15,947 bases of DNA, taken from NCBI GenBank assembly GCA_031373545.1, contig JANMMT010000164.1:1-15947 (forward strand), written 5' to 3'. This stretch comes from JADCCX01 sp031373545. GTDB taxonomy: Bacteria; Pseudomonadota; Alphaproteobacteria; Rhizobiales; Beijerinckiaceae. This document shows, piece by piece, positions 7,442 through 14,864 of this stretch (within the stretch, counting starts at the first letter, position 1; every line of letters begins with the position of its first letter). The notes under the pieces are model-generated. The model was not told the DNA's origin. It worked only from the letters and a program-made list of their open reading frames with translations, and ran no database searches. The translations under genes and the position numbers were made by a program.

Positions 7442-8422
7442 ATGACCGGGGCCGCCACCCACGCACAAACCCGCGTTGGTGCCATCGACATCGCGCGCGG
7501 ACTCGCGGTCGTGGCCATGGTGGCCTATCATTTCACATGGGACCTGGCGGCCTTCCGCGTGATTGATCCGGCCACGCACCGGGCGCTCTGGTTCACCTGG
7601 GGTGGCACCATCATCGCCAGCAGTTTCCTCTTCCTGAGCGGCTATGCTCTGGTGCTGTTCAGACGGAGCATCAGCGACGACACGGTGTTTCGGACCAAAT
7701 TCATCAAGCGCCTCGCCATCATCGTTGTGGCGGCCCTGTTGGTGAGTCTTGGCACCTATTTCGCCATGGGCGAGCGCTGGGTGCGGTTCGGCATTCTCCA
7801 CTGCATCGCGGCGGGCAGTGTGCTGTCCCTGCCGTTTTTGCGCAGACCCGGCTGGTTTGCGCTGGGTGCGGGCGTGGTGGCGCTGGCCCTGCCCTGGATC
7901 GCGACCGGCCCGGCCTTCAGCCATTCCGCGCTGGTGTGGCTGGGGCTGACACCCTTCCCCCCCACGACGGTCGATCACGTGCCGTTGTTTCCTTATGCCG
8001 GTGTTCTGCTGCTGGGCGTCGCGGCTGGTCATCTGCTGCCTTTGAGCACGGGCGGTGCCGATACCACGCTTGCGCGGCTCGGGCGGTGGAGCCTGCCGAT
8101 CTATCTCCTGCACCAGCCCCTGCTGTTTGGGATTTTCTATCTCATGCTCGGAGGGTTGCCAGCGCCCGGGACAGCTTTGGCCCCAAGGTCAGCTCTGGAG
8201 GATGCCGATACCCAGAGCTTCAGGCTCGAATGCCGGGCCACCTGCAGCCGGCAGTCCGCCGCCACGCCCGAAATCTGCGAAAGCTATTGCAGTTGCGCGG
8301 AGGCGGAGTTTCGCACGCGCAACCTGTGGACCATGCTGATGACACGCGCACCGACCCCGGCAGAGCAGAGCCGCATCACGGAGGTGACAGAGATCTGCAC
8401 GGCGAGAGCGCGTCCCCGATGA
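7442..8422 (+). CDS. DUF1624 (HGSNAT-like) integral membrane acyltransferase with Cys-rich tail
   Basis: A 326-aa polytopic membrane protein of the DUF1624 / heparan-alpha-glucosaminide N-acetyltransferase catalytic-domain type. The N-terminal block RVGAIDIARGLAVVAMVAYHF (11-31) and the FLSGYALVLF helix (64-73) are typical, as is RFGILHCIA (115-123), whose His120 is a candidate active-site residue. About seven hydrophobic segments are visible (near 18-38, 52-74, 88-108, 114-132, 138-155, 184-200 and 218-237). HGSNAT transfers acetyl from cytosolic acetyl-CoA across a membrane to a sugar amine; the bacterial substrate is unknown. After the last helix a soluble tail (about 240-326) carries cysteines 264, 268, 279, 283, 285 and 319 in a C-x3-C-x10-C-x3-C-x-C pattern. 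The start lies one base after the hom stop, so it is probably translationally coupled to hom, although no metabolic link is obvious. Confidence 0.85.
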   Translation: MTGAATHAQTRVGAIDIARGLAVVAMVAYHFTWDLAAFRVIDPATHRALWFTWGGTIIASSFLFLSGYALVLFRRSISDDTVFRTKFIKRLAIIVVAALLVSLGTYFAMGERWVRFGILHCIAAGSVLSLPFLRRPGWFALGAGVVALALPWIATGPAFSHSALVWLGLTPFPPTTVDHVPLFPYAGVLLLGVAAGHLLPLSTGGADTTLARLGRWSLPIYLLHQPLLFGIFYLMLGGLPAPGTALAPRSALEDADTQSFRLECRATCSRQSAATPEICESYCSCAEAEFRTRNLWTMLMTRAPTPAEQSRITEVTEICTARARPR

Positions 8423-8511
8423 CACATCGTGACGCGGTCATCTGCGCCTGATAGAGACCCCACCCAGAAGCGGCGATGGATTCGCCCACCCCTTTTCAAA
8501 TGCGAGGACCC

Positions 8512-9507
8512 ATGGTCGATCTTGTCGTCTCCGAAAATCAGATCATCGAACGCATTCTGACCATGGAACTGGTGCGCGTGACGGAGCGCGCGGCCGTCGC
8601 CTCCGCCCACTGGCGTGGCCACGGCAATGAGAAGGCCGCTGATCAGGCCGCTGTTGATGCCATGCGCCGGGAGCTGAACCGCCTGCCCATTGACGGCGAA
8701 GTGGTGATTGGCGAGGGCGAGCGCGATGAAGCGCCCATGCTCTTCATCGGCGAGAAGGTGGGCACCACGAAAGGCCCCAAGGTTGATATCGCCGTCGACC
8801 CGCTGGAAGGCACCACGCTCTGCGCCAAGGATATGCCCGGTTCCATCGCCGTGATGGCCATGGCGCAGGCCGGCACGCTGCTCTATGCGCCGGATGTCTA
8901 CATGCACAAGATCGCCATCGGCCCCGGCTACCCCAAGGGTGTGGTGGACCTTGATGCGTCGGCCACAGACAACATCCATGCGCTGGCCAAAGCCAAGGGC
9001 GTCAAACCCGGTGAGATCACTGCACTGGTCATGGACCGCGAGCGGCACGCCCCGCTGATCGCGGAGCTGCGCGCCATCGGCTGCGCCATCCGCCTGATCA
9101 CCGACGGCGATGTGGTGGGCGTGATCCAGACCACCGTGCCCGAGCAGACCGGCATCGACATCTATCTGGGCATTGGCGGCGCGCCTGAAGGCGTGCTGGC
9201 GGCGGGCGCGCTGCGCTGCGTCGGCGGCCAGATGCAGGGCCGGCTGATCTTGGACACCGAAGCGAAGATCATCCGCGCCGGCAAGATGGGCGTCAAAGAC
9301 CCCAAGAAGAAATACGACCTCTCGGAACTCGCCTCCGGCGACACCGTGGTGGCCGCCACCGGCGTAACCGATGGCTCGCTGCTCAAAGGCGTGCGCTTTC
9401 GCGGCAACGTAATCGAGACGGAAACGATCATCTACCGCTCCCAGACCGGCACCGTGCGCCGCATCCAGGGCGAGCACCGCGAACTGAAGAAATTCGCACT
9501 GGAATGA
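8512..9507 (+). CDS. glpX: Class II fructose-1,6-bisphosphatase
   Basis: Hydrolyses fructose-1,6-bisphosphate to fructose-6-phosphate in gluconeogenesis; some alphaproteobacterial homologs also act on sedoheptulose-1,7-bisphosphate. The 331-aa protein shows the lithium-sensitive phosphatase-fold metal sites GEGERDEAP (67-75) and VDPLEGTT (95-102), then DMPGSIAVMA, GPGYPKGVVDLD, ITDGDVVGVI (196-205), GIGGAPEGVLAA (220-231), GGQMQGRL and GVTDG (284-288). Start: homologs begin just before the SENQIIERIL-like segment, which favours ATG at 8512; GAGGA lies three bases upstream, rather close. An in-frame ATG at 8476 would add 12 residues and has AGAAG five bases upstream, so that start is also possible. 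It follows the DUF1624 gene by about 90 bp and precedes recJ by 22 bp. The hom-glpX-recJ order is, as I recall, conserved in Rhizobiales. Confidence 0.96.
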   Translation: MVDLVVSENQIIERILTMELVRVTERAAVASAHWRGHGNEKAADQAAVDAMRRELNRLPIDGEVVIGEGERDEAPMLFIGEKVGTTKGPKVDIAVDPLEGTTLCAKDMPGSIAVMAMAQAGTLLYAPDVYMHKIAIGPGYPKGVVDLDASATDNIHALAKAKGVKPGEITALVMDRERHAPLIAELRAIGCAIRLITDGDVVGVIQTTVPEQTGIDIYLGIGGAPEGVLAAGALRCVGGQMQGRLILDTEAKIIRAGKMGVKDPKKKYDLSELASGDTVVAATGVTDGSLLKGVRFRGNVIETETIIYRSQTGTVRRIQGEHRELKKFALE

Positions 9508-9529
9508 GCAACGTGAAGGGGCGCGCGCC

Positions 9530-11305
9530 ATGACGGCACCCTTTCTCAACGTCACCTCCTCCCTCACGGGCCGCCGCTGGGTCGCGCGGCTTGACGAGCC
9601 AATGCAGCGTGAAGCGCTGGCCATGGCGCAGGTGCATGGCTTGCCTGACAGCCTGGCACGCGTGCTGGCCGGGCGCGGCGTTCGGGTGGCGGACCTGCCG
9701 GACTATCTGGAACCCACCCTGCGAGATCTGATGCCAGACCCCTCGACCTTGCGGGACATGGACGCCGCCGTGACGCGGCTTGTGCAGGCCATCGAGCGGC
9801 GCGAGAACGTTGCGATCTTCGGTGATTATGATGTGGATGGGGCCTGTTCGGCAGCGCTGCTCCAGCTCTACCTAGAAGCCTTCGGCGTGCCCGTGCGCGT
9901 CCACATTCCCGACCGCATTGCGGAGGGCTACGGTCCCAACATCCCCGCCATCCGTGCCCTGGCGGCAGAAGGCGCCGCTTTGCTCGTGACGGTCGATTGC
10001 GGCATTTCCAGCTTTGAAGCGCTGGAGGCCGCCCATGCTGCGGGGCTCGACAGCATCATCCTCGATCATCACCTGGCGGGAGACACGCTGCCCCGCTGCA
10101 TTGCCGCCGTGAACCCCAACCGGCAGGATGACCTGTCCAATCTTGGCCAGCTGGCCGCCTGCGGCGTGGTCTACATGACGCTGGTGGCGCTCAACCGCGC
10201 GTTGCGGGGAGGCGGTCGCCCCTTGCCCGATCTGATGGCGATGCTCGACATCGTCGCGCTGGGCACCGTGGCGGATGTGGTGCCACTCAAGGGCCTCAAC
10301 CGCGCTTTCGTGCACCAGGGCATGAAAGTGCTGCGCCAGCGCGGCCGCGTGGGCCTTGCGGCGTTGATGGATGCCGCCGGCCTGAAGGAGCCACCCGAGG
10401 CCTGGCATCTGGGGTTTCTGCTCGGCCCGCGCATCAATGCAGGTGGGCGAATTGGCGACGCGGCGCTGGGCAGCCGCCTGCTTGTCGCGTCTGATGCAGG
10501 GAAAGCCCAGCACATGGCGCATGAACTCGACCAGCTCAACCGCGAGCGCCAGGCCATCGAATCCCTCATGGTGACGGAAGCGGAAGGCATGGCCGATGCA
10601 CAGGAGGTGGCACAGGGCCGGCGCGCCATCATCATCACCGCCTCGACCGCGTGGCACCCCGGCGTCATCGGCCTGGTGGCTTCACGCCTGAAAGAGCGCT
10701 TTCAGCGCCCTGCCCTCGCGATCGCCTGGGATGCTGACACGGGCCAAGGCGTCGGCTCGGCGCGCTCGGTCGCCGGAGTTGATCTTGGCCGAGCCGTCCG
10801 CGCGGCGGTGGAGGCCGGCCTTCTGGTCAAGGGCGGCGGCCACGCCATGGCAGCGGGCCTGAGCCTGCGTCCCGAGCAGCTTGCGCCTTTGCAGGCTTTT
10901 CTGGAGGCGCGCCTGACCGAGGCCGTGGCTGCGGCCGATGAATCGGCAGGCCTCTCCATCGATGCCACCCTGACAGCCGGCTCGCTCACCGCCGGACTTG
11001 TGGAAGAGCTGCGCCGCGCCGGCCCGTTTGGGCAGGGCAATCCCGAGCCGATGATCGTGCTGCCTGCCCACATATTGACCGATGTGATTCCCGTGGGTCA
11101 GGACCACATGCGCATTCGCTTCCGCGACGGAGCGGGCGCTGCGGGAGAGGGCATCGCCTTCCGGGCACAGCGCCAGAGCCTGGGTGCGGCGCTTCTTGCG
11201 CACAAGGGCAAGCCGGTGCATCTGGCCGGTACGCTCAAGGTGGATCGCTGGGGCGGCCGCGAGCGGGTGGACCTGCGCCTCATCGACATTGCCGAACCGC
11301 GCTGA
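9530..11305 (+). CDS. recJ: Single-stranded-DNA-specific 5'-3' exonuclease RecJ
   Basis: Degrades single-stranded DNA 5' to 3' in RecF-pathway recombination, mismatch repair and base-excision repair. The 591-aa protein has the full RecJ set: DHH domain with FGDYDVDGACSAAL (97-110), VTVDCGIS (153-160), LDHH (178-181, the DHH motif), NPNRQDD (195-201) and LGTVADVVPL (244-253); then GFLLGPRINAGGRIGDA (295-311), ITASTAWHPGVIGLVASRL (369-387), the DHHA1 domain GGGHAMAAGLS (435-445), and a C-terminal OB-like part with GPFGQGNPEP (498-507). Metal-binding Asp and His residues are present, and nothing is truncated. ATG at 9530 is preceded by a GAAGGGG purine stretch. It is 22 bp after glpX and likely co-transcribed. 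No hairpin terminator is visible after the stop, where an A-rich run leads into the tRNA-Glu promoter. Confidence 0.97.
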   Translation: MTAPFLNVTSSLTGRRWVARLDEPMQREALAMAQVHGLPDSLARVLAGRGVRVADLPDYLEPTLRDLMPDPSTLRDMDAAVTRLVQAIERRENVAIFGDYDVDGACSAALLQLYLEAFGVPVRVHIPDRIAEGYGPNIPAIRALAAEGAALLVTVDCGISSFEALEAAHAAGLDSIILDHHLAGDTLPRCIAAVNPNRQDDLSNLGQLAACGVVYMTLVALNRALRGGGRPLPDLMAMLDIVALGTVADVVPLKGLNRAFVHQGMKVLRQRGRVGLAALMDAAGLKEPPEAWHLGFLLGPRINAGGRIGDAALGSRLLVASDAGKAQHMAHELDQLNRERQAIESLMVTEAEGMADAQEVAQGRRAIIITASTAWHPGVIGLVASRLKERFQRPALAIAWDADTGQGVGSARSVAGVDLGRAVRAAVEAGLLVKGGGHAMAAGLSLRPEQLAPLQAFLEARLTEAVAAADESAGLSIDATLTAGSLTAGLVEELRRAGPFGQGNPEPMIVLPAHILTDVIPVGQDHMRIRFRDGAGAAGEGIAFRAQRQSLGAALLAHKGKPVHLAGTLKVDRWGGRERVDLRLIDIAEPR

Positions 11306-11335
11306 CCTGCCGCTAAAAAATTATTCATTCGACTG

Positions 11336-11364
11336 TTGATGCAAAGCCGCTGGCACACTATACC
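11336..11364 (+). promoter_or_regulatory. Sigma70-type promoter of tRNA-Glu
   Basis: TTGATG (11336-11341) and TATACC (11359-11364) are spaced by exactly 17 bases, with CTATAC in the alphaproteobacterial -10 style. Initiation would fall near 11371, giving a leader of about 27 nt before the mature tRNA. It lies in the recJ-tRNA gap, where a promoter is expected. Confidence 0.65.
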
Positions 11365-11370
11365 CCGCGC

Positions 11371-11395
11371 GGTTGCCCTTGTACGCGGTGCAACC
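11371..11395 (+). other. Hairpin in the predicted tRNA-Glu leader
   Basis: GGTTGC (11371-11376) pairs perfectly with GCAACC (11390-11395). The stem extends inward by CC/GG past a single bulged T, closing an 8-nt loop. It begins at the predicted transcription start and ends two bases before the mature tRNA 5' end. No T-run follows, so it is not a terminator. A role in precursor folding or RNase P access is possible but unproven. Confidence 0.4.
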
Positions 11396-11397
11396 AG

Positions 11398-11472
11398 GCG
11401 CCCTTCGTCTATCGGTTAGGACACCAGATTTTCATTCTGGGAAGACGGGTTCGACTCCCGTAGGGCGCGCCA
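11398..11472 (+). tRNA. tRNA-Glu (anticodon TTC)
   Basis: A 75-nt cloverleaf with encoded CCA. The acceptor GCGCCCT pairs with AGGGCGC. The D arm is short (GTC...GAC) with loop TATCGGTTAG. The anticodon stem CCAGA/TCTGG holds loop TTTTCAT, giving anticodon TTC (Glu). The T arm is ACGGG/CCCGT with TTCGACT, and the discriminator is G. It is flanked by a leader hairpin and, three bases downstream, by an 11-bp inverted repeat. Confidence 0.97.
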
Positions 11473-11475
11473 CAC

Positions 11476-11527
11476 ATCTGTCACCATTTATCGCAAACCG
11501 CATGTCGCCTGCTGGCTGGTGACAGAT
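11476..11527. repeat. Perfect 11-bp inverted repeat between tRNA-Glu and paoC
   Basis: ATCTGTCACCA (11476-11486) and TGGTGACAGAT (11517-11527) are exact reverse complements separated by 30 bases, which include a small GCC-TGCT-GGC dyad. It lies in the convergent gap between tRNA-Glu (plus) and paoC (minus), so a two-way transcription stop is one reading. No T-run follows on either strand, so it would not be a textbook rho-independent terminator. Two further palindromes follow it: CATGGCCATG (11529-11538) and ATGAATTCAT (11542-11551). Confidence 0.75.
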
Positions 11528-11596
11528 CCATGGCCATGCGCATGAATTCATCTGATCAAGACCCGATCTCACCCTGCCGACCTGAAAACGTGAAGC

Positions 11597-13828
11597 TCAG
11601 CCCAGCAACTTGTCGATGGTGATCGGCAGCGAGCGAATACGTTTGCCTGTGGCATGGTGTATGGCATTGGCAATCGCTGCTGCGGTGCCCACAATGCCGA
11701 TTTCGCCCAGCCCCTTGACGCCCAGCGGACTGACCTGCGAGTCTGTTTCGTCGACAAAAATGACTTCTATGCCCTGTACGTCGGCGTTCACGGGCACGTG
11801 GTATTCTGCCAAGCTGCGGTTCATGATGCGGCCGACACGGTGGTCCGTCATGGCCTCCTCGTGCAAGGCCATTCCAATTCCCCAAACGACACCTCCGATG
11901 ATCTGGCTGCGTGCGGTTTTCGGGTTGAGAATCCGGCCAGCCGCGACGGCATTGACAATGCGGGTGATGCGGATGACCCCAAGCTCGTCATCCACGCGCA
12001 CCTCCACGAAGACGGCGGAGTGGGTGAACGACGAGGTGCGCAGGTTCTTGATAAGACCGGGCTTCACCACTTCCTCGGCATAGAGAGGCGCATCAACGGA
12101 CATCGCGACAGCGGCAAGGGCAACGGATTTCGACTGATCGTCTTTGAGGGAAACCCGCCCGCCAGCAAAGGCGATATCGTCAATGCCGGCCTTCGCAAGC
12201 GGGCTGCCGGGCATCTTGGCAGCGGCCTTGAGCACATTCTGGCGAAGCGTTTCACAGGCCGCGCTGACGGCGGCACCGGCGGAAGCGGCTGTCCATGAGC
12301 CCCCCTGGACGGGCGCTTCAGGCAGATCGGTATCACCCAGCTTCACGATCACCGCATCCATTGCCACGCCCAGCCCATCCGCAGCGATCTGGGCGAGGAT
12401 TGTGTAGGTGCCCGTGCCGATGTCGGACGTCGCGCAGGAGATTTCGAGCTTGCCATCTGGTAGGAGGGTTGCCCGCGCAGAGGTCTTGAAAACATACGCT
12501 TCCCAGACGCCGCTTGCCATGCCCCAGCCGATCAGCTCATGACCCTCGCGCATCGACCCGGGAACGGGATTGCGTTGGGACCAGCCGAACCGCTCCGCAC
12601 CCTGACTGTAGCACGCCCGCAACTCCTTGGACGTGTGCGCCTTCCCGGTGTTCTGGTCATCCTCGGCATAGTTGCGGAGCCTGAGCTCGACAGGATCAAT
12701 GTTTGCGGCGACCGCCAGCTCATCCATCGCGCTCTCCAGAGCGAACACACCAAGCGGCGCACCCGGAGCCCGCATATCGCCCGGCGTGTAGATGTCGAGC
12801 TTGGCCAGATCGTGCTGGAACGAGGCATTGGCCACTTTGTAAAGGAGACCGGACCAGCTGACGACGACCTCCTGGTGGTCTTCGAAATGGGATGTCGCCG
12901 CAACGGCGTGATGCTGAACGGACGTGAGCCTGCCATCCGCATCGGCACCAAGCGACAACATGTTGATCGTTTCCGGCCGGTGCACATGGCTGAACATCTG
13001 AGGCCTTGTCAGTTCAAGGCGCACAGAGCGTTTCAGATCAAGGCTGGCCATGACAGCAAGGAAAAGCTGGTGCTGCGGCCTGAGGCCCGAACCAAAGCCG
13101 CCGCCGACAAATGGCGAGATCACGCGCACGTTCTTCTTCGACAGGCCGAACACATTGGCGACATAGGCCTGGCTGTTGAGCACGCCCTGCGTCTTGTCGT
13201 GCACGACGATGTTGCCCTCCGCGTTCCAGACCACGGTCGTGGCATGGGGTTCCATCGGGTTGTGATATTCCGCCGCGATGGCATATTCCTGGCTGACACG
13301 CAGCGGCGCTTCGCTGAACGCTTTCTGTGCGTCCCCGCGAGATGAGGGCGGGGCCATGCCCGATCGTTTGGTGGGGGGCTCATAGGCATCGGACCGCGCC
13401 GCCTCCAGATCCGTGATGTGGACGGCTGCGACATATCGCACGCGCACCAGCGCCGCCGCTTGCCGCGCGATCTCGAAGGTTTCAGCCACAACCAGCGCAA
13501 TCGGTTGACCGCTGTAGAGAATGCTGTCGTCGTAAAGCGGCTGGAAGGGCTTGCCCGGGGGGCCAACCTGATCCTCGTAGTTGGAGCTGAACCAAGCTGT
13601 GCGCGGCCGGTTTTCATGCGTGAAAACCTTCAGAACGCCCGCCAATGCTTCGGCTTCCGATGTGTCGATGTCCGCGATGGTCCCCTTGGCGATGGCGCTG
13701 CTGACGATGTAGCCATGCGTCAGATCAGTGGCGGGAAATTCGGCCGCATACGTCGCCTGTCCGGTCACCTTGGCAGGGCCATCGATGCGGCTGCGCGGAG
13801 CTCCGACATTGAGATCATTGGCAATCAT
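11597..13828 (-). CDS. paoC: PaoC-like molybdopterin-binding subunit of aldehyde oxidoreductase
   Basis: Catalytic large subunit of a xanthine-oxidase-family molybdenum hydroxylase, probably oxidising aldehydes to acids. It is 743 aa, near the 732 aa of E. coli PaoC as I recall, and closely similar throughout: RIDGPAKVTGQATYA (14-28), VVAETFEIARQAA (113-125), NPMEPHATTVVW (190-201), ISPFVGGGFGSG (237-248, cofactor-binding Gly loop), MRAPGAP (352-358), SDIGTGTYTILAQ (468-480), AAGRILNPKTARSQ (629-642) and KGLGEIG (705-711). Glu709 is the expected catalytic base. There is no signal peptide. ATG at 13828 has AGGAG seven bases upstream, and paoB ends 10 bp before it, so the genes form one operon. 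The stop faces tRNA-Glu convergently. The substrate is not determinable; the PaoABC type is better supported than XdhB or CO dehydrogenase. Confidence 0.92.
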   Translation of the reverse strand: MIANDLNVGAPRSRIDGPAKVTGQATYAAEFPATDLTHGYIVSSAIAKGTIADIDTSEAEALAGVLKVFTHENRPRTAWFSSNYEDQVGPPGKPFQPLYDDSILYSGQPIALVVAETFEIARQAAALVRVRYVAAVHITDLEAARSDAYEPPTKRSGMAPPSSRGDAQKAFSEAPLRVSQEYAIAAEYHNPMEPHATTVVWNAEGNIVVHDKTQGVLNSQAYVANVFGLSKKNVRVISPFVGGGFGSGLRPQHQLFLAVMASLDLKRSVRLELTRPQMFSHVHRPETINMLSLGADADGRLTSVQHHAVAATSHFEDHQEVVVSWSGLLYKVANASFQHDLAKLDIYTPGDMRAPGAPLGVFALESAMDELAVAANIDPVELRLRNYAEDDQNTGKAHTSKELRACYSQGAERFGWSQRNPVPGSMREGHELIGWGMASGVWEAYVFKTSARATLLPDGKLEISCATSDIGTGTYTILAQIAADGLGVAMDAVIVKLGDTDLPEAPVQGGSWTAASAGAAVSAACETLRQNVLKAAAKMPGSPLAKAGIDDIAFAGGRVSLKDDQSKSVALAAVAMSVDAPLYAEEVVKPGLIKNLRTSSFTHSAVFVEVRVDDELGVIRITRIVNAVAAGRILNPKTARSQIIGGVVWGIGMALHEEAMTDHRVGRIMNRSLAEYHVPVNADVQGIEVIFVDETDSQVSPLGVKGLGEIGIVGTAAAIANAIHHATGKRIRSLPITIDKLLG

Positions 13829-13838
13829 GGCGTGGCTC

Positions 13839-14864
13839 CTAGGCGATGCGCTTGTCGGTGGAGGATTGCGCCGTGCCCGCCGCAGCCTGCGTCAGGGCAC
13901 GGACGATGGCCTTGTGCGCCAGCTCGATCTTGAAATGGTTGTGTTTATAGCCCCTGGCACCGGCCAGCAAAATGTCGGCGGCCTTTGCGAAAGTGCCGGG
14001 CCCTGCGGGTTGCCCGACAAGCAACGCTTCGGCCTCTTCGCGCCGCCAAGGCTTGTGCGCGACACCGCCCAGCGCCATGCGGGCCGCACGCACCGTTCCA
14101 CCATCCAGATCCAATGCGGCGGCAACCGAAACCAAGGCGAACGCATAGGAAAGCCGGTCGCGCAACTTGAGGTAGGTATGATTGGGTGCAAACACCGCCG
14201 CCTCTGCCGGCAGTGTCACCCCCGTTACAATCTCGTCGTGCTCAAGCGTCGTATCGAACTGCGGCGTTTCGCCCGGCAGCCTGTGATAATCCGCCATGGG
14301 GATGATCCGATCACCCTGCGACCCGCGCACGTGCACGCTTGCACCAAGCGCAGCCAGCGCGACGCACATGTCGGATGGATGCGTGGCTATGCACGATTCG
14401 CTGGCGCCCAGGATGGCGTGGATGCGGTTGCGACCTTCCTTGGCGGGACAGCCCGTGCCCGGCTCGCGCTTGTTGCACGCGGTGGCCGTGTCATAGAAAT
14501 AATAGCAGCGGGTGCGCTGATTGAGGTTGCCCCCCGTGGTCGCCGCGTTGCGCAATTGGGGCGTGGCACCCGCAAGAATGGCGCTGGCAAGCAGGGGATA
14601 ACGGGCCCTTATGCGCTCATCTTGAGAGAGTGCCGCGTTGGTGACGATCGCGCCGATATGCAGTCCGCCCTCAGGGGTATCCACGATCGCGGAGAGTTTC
14701 TCGATCCGCGTGATGTCGACCAACGCCTCGGGCTTTTCCACATTGCATTTGATCAGGTCAACGAGGTTGGAGCCACCGGCAATGACACGCGTACCGGCTC
14801 GCGCTGCAAGAGCCATCACGGCGTTGTCGACGGTCGCGGCGGTGTGGAACGAAAAGGGGTTCAC
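13839..14864 (-). CDS. paoB: PaoB-like FAD-binding subunit with extra 4Fe-4S site
   Basis: Medium subunit passing electrons from the iron-sulfur subunit to FAD. The 341-aa protein starts with GTG at 14864, which overlaps the paoA stop codon (GTGA) and has AGGGAG seven bases upstream. A longer reading from 15074 lies inside paoA and is rejected. The FAD-binding segments IAGGSNLVDLI (28-38) and GGLHIGAIVTNAALS (66-80) are followed by AGATPQLRNAATTGGNL. A loop then carries cysteines 120 (RTRC), 130 (CNKR), 139 and 158 (ESCIATHPSD), spaced as in E. coli PaoB, where they bind a 4Fe-4S cluster; xanthine dehydrogenase lacks an equivalent. The C-terminal CO-dehydrogenase flavoprotein domain has YLKLRDRLSYAFALVSVA and ALGGVAHKPWR. 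Confidence 0.93.
   Translation of the reverse strand: MNPFSFHTAATVDNAVMALAARAGTRVIAGGSNLVDLIKCNVEKPEALVDITRIEKLSAIVDTPEGGLHIGAIVTNAALSQDERIRARYPLLASAILAGATPQLRNAATTGGNLNQRTRCYYFYDTATACNKREPGTGCPAKEGRNRIHAILGASESCIATHPSDMCVALAALGASVHVRGSQGDRIIPMADYHRLPGETPQFDTTLEHDEIVTGVTLPAEAAVFAPNHTYLKLRDRLSYAFALVSVAAALDLDGGTVRAARMALGGVAHKPWRREEAEALLVGQPAGPGTFAKAADILLAGARGYKHNHFKIELAHKAIVRALTQAAAGTAQSSTDKRIA

Noticed and set aside
8160..8422. Frameshift at the end of the DUF1624 gene producing a false tail
   Set aside because: The tail has regular cysteine spacing and ends at a normal stop. I recall similar tails in homologs, so it is kept as real.
8418..8442. GATGAC/GTCATC dyad at the end of the DUF1624 gene as a terminator
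   Set aside because: Only 6 bp of stem, a 13-nt loop and no T-run; glpX follows on the same strand.
8284..9624. Long open frame of 446 codons on the minus strand
   Set aside because: It mirrors glpX, whose active-site motifs are complete on the plus strand.
11306..11335. Terminator after recJ
   Set aside because: There is an A/T-rich run but no hairpin on the plus strand.
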